A DNA stretch of 64,000 bases, taken from Phytoactinopolyspora halophila (GTDB lineage Bacteria; Actinomycetota; Actinomycetes; Jiangellales; Jiangellaceae). This document shows positions 62,769-64,000 of this stretch, piece after piece (within the stretch, counting starts at the first letter, position 1; every line of letters starts with the position of its first letter). The stretch lies in assembly GCF_003287285.1 (NCBI RefSeq), contig NZ_QMIG01000018.1, forward strand, positions 45,091-109,090, read 5' to 3'. The translations under genes were made by a program, and so were the position numbers. The notes below the pieces were generated by a model. It made no database searches and was not told where the DNA came from. It saw only the letters and a program-made list of their open reading frames with translations.

Positions 62769-63299
62769 ATGGCGAGCAAGCAGCGGGGTATCGAGACACT
62801 CAGCGACGTCGTCCGTACCTGCATCCTGCTCTTCGGCTTTCTGGGCCTGATAGCCGGGTTCTTCGCGCTGAACCGGCCGGAGAGCCAGGTTCCGGATCCT
62901 GTCGAATACGAGAGCGTCGTCGACACCATTCAGGACGACTACCCTTACGACGTGCTCGCACCGGAGTCGACACCGGACACGTGGCGTGCCACCAGCATCG
63001 ACCATGAAACGCGGCCGGGTGGAAACCGGTGGCGATTGGGCTTTCTCATCGATGGCGACGAGTTCGTCGGCCTCGAACAGTCGGACGGCGAGATCGAGGC
63101 GTACCTGCGGGAGCGGCTGGCCGGGTTCGACGAGGATGGTGCCAGCCGTATCGACGGGGAGTCGTGGCAACGGTGGCAGGAGCGTGATCGGCGGCCCGAT
63201 CGGGCCCTGGTGCGAAGGAGCGACGACGGCGTCGCGACGATCGTCCGTGGCACGGCCTCGTACGAAGCGCTCGAGGAGTTCGTCGGCTGGTTGGAATGA
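62769..63299 (+). CDS. DUF4245 membrane-anchored protein
   Basis: 176 residues, one transmembrane helix at 20-40 (TCILLFGFLGLIAGFFAL), then an extracytoplasmic domain with RWRLGFLIDGDEFVGLEQSDG. DUF4245 family, unknown function, conserved beside xseB in actinomycetes. GGAAG about eight bases before ATG 62769. Convergent with xseB. Confidence 0.83.
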   Translation: MASKQRGIETLSDVVRTCILLFGFLGLIAGFFALNRPESQVPDPVEYESVVDTIQDDYPYDVLAPESTPDTWRATSIDHETRPGGNRWRLGFLIDGDEFVGLEQSDGEIEAYLRERLAGFDEDGASRIDGESWQRWQERDRRPDRALVRRSDDGVATIVRGTASYEALEEFVGWLE

Positions 63300-63361
63300 C
63301 GCCGGCGTGGGAGCAGCAGAGCGGATCCACGAGGTGGGTGCGATCGAACCGTCCGAGGCGC

Positions 63362-63565
63362 CTAGCTGGAGTCGTCGTTACTCGTCAGCGCATCGAGCTT
63401 GGACCGTGCACCTTCGAGGTAGCGCTCGCAGAGGGCGGCGAGTTCCTCGCCTCGTTGCCACAGTGCAAGCGACTCTTCCAGTGTCGTTCCGCCGGCTTCG
63501 AGTTTCGTCACGATCTGGACGAGCTCGTCGCGTGCCTCCTCGTAGGTCGGCTCCCCGTTGCTCAT
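63362..63565 (-). CDS. xseB: Exodeoxyribonuclease VII small subunit
   Basis: 67 residues of mostly helix with TYEEARDELVQIVTKLEAGGTTLEESL, the XseB signature. Forms exonuclease VII with XseA. The xseA gene, normally just before it, is not in the window; upstream lies the rRNA leader. Start ATG 63565; -10 TAGTTT six bases upstream, no SD. Confidence 0.92.
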   Translation of the reverse strand: MSNGEPTYEEARDELVQIVTKLEAGGTTLEESLALWQRGEELAALCERYLEGARSKLDALTSNDDSS

Positions 63566-63571
63566 GAGGCG

Positions 63572-63577
63572 AAACTA
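63572..63577 (-). promoter_or_regulatory. -10 box of xseB (leaderless)
   Basis: Minus strand TAGTTT six bases before ATG 63565, no SD. Suggests that xseB has its own promoter. Confidence 0.5.
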
Positions 63578-63634
63578 TCAGCCAGCCGCGCAGCCGTCGG
63601 AGTCTTGGTGTGTGCTGGTTCACCAGCCGCCGAC

Positions 63635-63664
63635 TTGACGGGGCATGGGTGGGGGTCGTAAGTT
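63635..63664 (+). promoter_or_regulatory. Likely rRNA promoter P1
   Basis: TTGACG, 18 bases, TAAGTT. Strong -35/-10 match well upstream of the rRNA leader motif, in a region without genes. Confidence 0.6.
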
Positions 63665-63893
63665 TCTATCTGCTCGCGGGATGCGGGACGCCGAGAACGG
63701 TGGCCGGCCCGGGGCAATCAATCCGGATGATCGGCGTATCGTCGAGACATACTCATGTATGCTTGGGGTTGCGGCGATAGATGGAGGCCCGGGCGTCGGA
63801 GCCTACCGAGAACCCGTTCTCAGAGGTTTCATCACGCTCGGGTAGGGCAATTCCGAGGATCCAAGGCCTGATAGCGGTCTTGTTGGCGTGGAG

Positions 63894-63912
63894 TTCGAAG
63901 TATCCCTTCGAA
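63894..63912. promoter_or_regulatory. Short inverted repeat before the second rRNA promoter
   Basis: TTCGAAG pairs with CTTCGAA around TATCC, one base upstream of the second TTGACG. Might be a regulator site. Confidence 0.3.
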
Positions 63913-63913
63913 T

Positions 63914-63943
63914 TTGACGACGATCATCGGATGCGCTCAGCAT
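63914..63943 (+). promoter_or_regulatory. Possible rRNA promoter P2
   Basis: TTGACG, 18 bases, CAGCAT. The -10 is imperfect; position close to the leader motif supports it. Confidence 0.45.
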
Positions 63944-63968
63944 CGGTTGCGCTTTGTGTGTGTCCGAT

Positions 63969-64000
63969 TCTTGAGAACTCAACAGTGTGCTGACTTACTT
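63969..64000 (+). other. rRNA operon leader (antitermination-type motif)
   Basis: TTGAGAACTCAACAGTGTGC matches the conserved leader element found upstream of 16S genes (and in the 16S-23S spacer) in actinomycetes, where it belongs to rRNA processing/antitermination. The 16S gene must start soon beyond the window end. The 300 bases from 63578 hold no gene; only promoter elements and a GAGAAC-CC-GTTCTC repeat near 63810 are visible. Confidence 0.75.

Noticed and set aside
1..64000. CRISPR array, prophage or biosynthetic cluster
   Set aside because: No regularly spaced repeats, phage structural genes or PKS/NRPS-like genes seen.

Overview
The window reads as a chromosomal segment of a high-GC, mycothiol-making actinomycete. 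Pointers are the mycothiol-conjugate amidase Mca next to greA and a DUF4307 gene, two luciferase-like (F420-type) oxidoreductases, many GTG starts, DUF1707/DUF4245/DUF3352 proteins, and many genes whose only visible start signal is a TANNNT -10 box 6-7 nt before the start codon (leaderless mRNA). I cannot name genus or species from sequence alone. Most of the window is ordinary housekeeping and transport DNA, but 8.5-19 kb and 26.9-28.4 kb are accessory-like, with gene remnants (IS256-type transposase, MarR, HAD dehalogenase, GNAT, serine recombinase) and self-contained regulator/target pairs.

Layout. 0-3 kb: methionine ABC importer metQ-metN-metI with a perfect 23-bp stem between metQ and metN. 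3-8.4 kb: an unrecognised PH-like protein, type II NADH dehydrogenase, a CFA-type methyltransferase, an ACT-domain protein and peptide deformylase. 8.43 kb: a short tRNA with a UAA anticodon but without the long variable arm expected of tRNA-Leu. 8.7-15.4 kb: TetR/MFS drug-efflux pair around a 40-bp perfect palindrome, MBL hydrolase, MarR remnant, LLM oxidoreductase, an internally deleted NTF2-like gene, and a MarR regulator that shares an operator-like sequence with a downstream membrane protein. 15.4-24.2 kb: membrane diguanylate cyclase, a 70-nt tandem duplication carrying two copies of a 7-codon mini-ORF, MFS exporter, cold shock protein, glutamine amidotransferase, lipase-like hydrolase, DUF3352 membrane protein and a Bax-inhibitor-like protein.

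24.3-36.1 kb: SGNH hydrolase, then sulfur and amino-acid genes (cbs, msrA, metB, ilvA) with a MocR/YczE pair and a DUF2975/XRE pair between them, and a DUF4097-like/DUF2089 pair. 36.3-52.1 kb: DrrAB-type exporter, greA, DUF4307, mca, a formylglycine-generating enzyme, AraC + VOC protein, a DUF255 thioredoxin-fold protein, fumC, an orphan two-gene ABC exporter, PIN-PhoH ATPase, cis-prenyl transferase and a haemolysin III homologue. 52-64 kb: lipoprotein, spermidine-synthase-like methyltransferase, a four-gene sugar importer in lpqY-sugA-sugB-sugC order, two tandem DUF1707 proteins, a molybdate regulator with modABC, DUF4245, xseB, and finally the promoter/leader of an rRNA operon whose 16S gene lies just past the window end.

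How genes work together: metQNI (methionine uptake), cbs and metB (transsulfuration) and msrA (repair of oxidised methionine) form a loose sulfur theme. The mod genes and the SugABC-like operon are complete transporters with overlapping genes. Regulator/target pairs with visible palindromes are TetR-MFS, MarR-membrane protein and DUF2975-XRE. I did not find a CRISPR array, a prophage or a biosynthetic gene cluster. The strongest unexplained signals are the class-I tRNA(UAA), the duplicated mini-ORF, the shared MarR-type operator, and the orphan ABC exporter.
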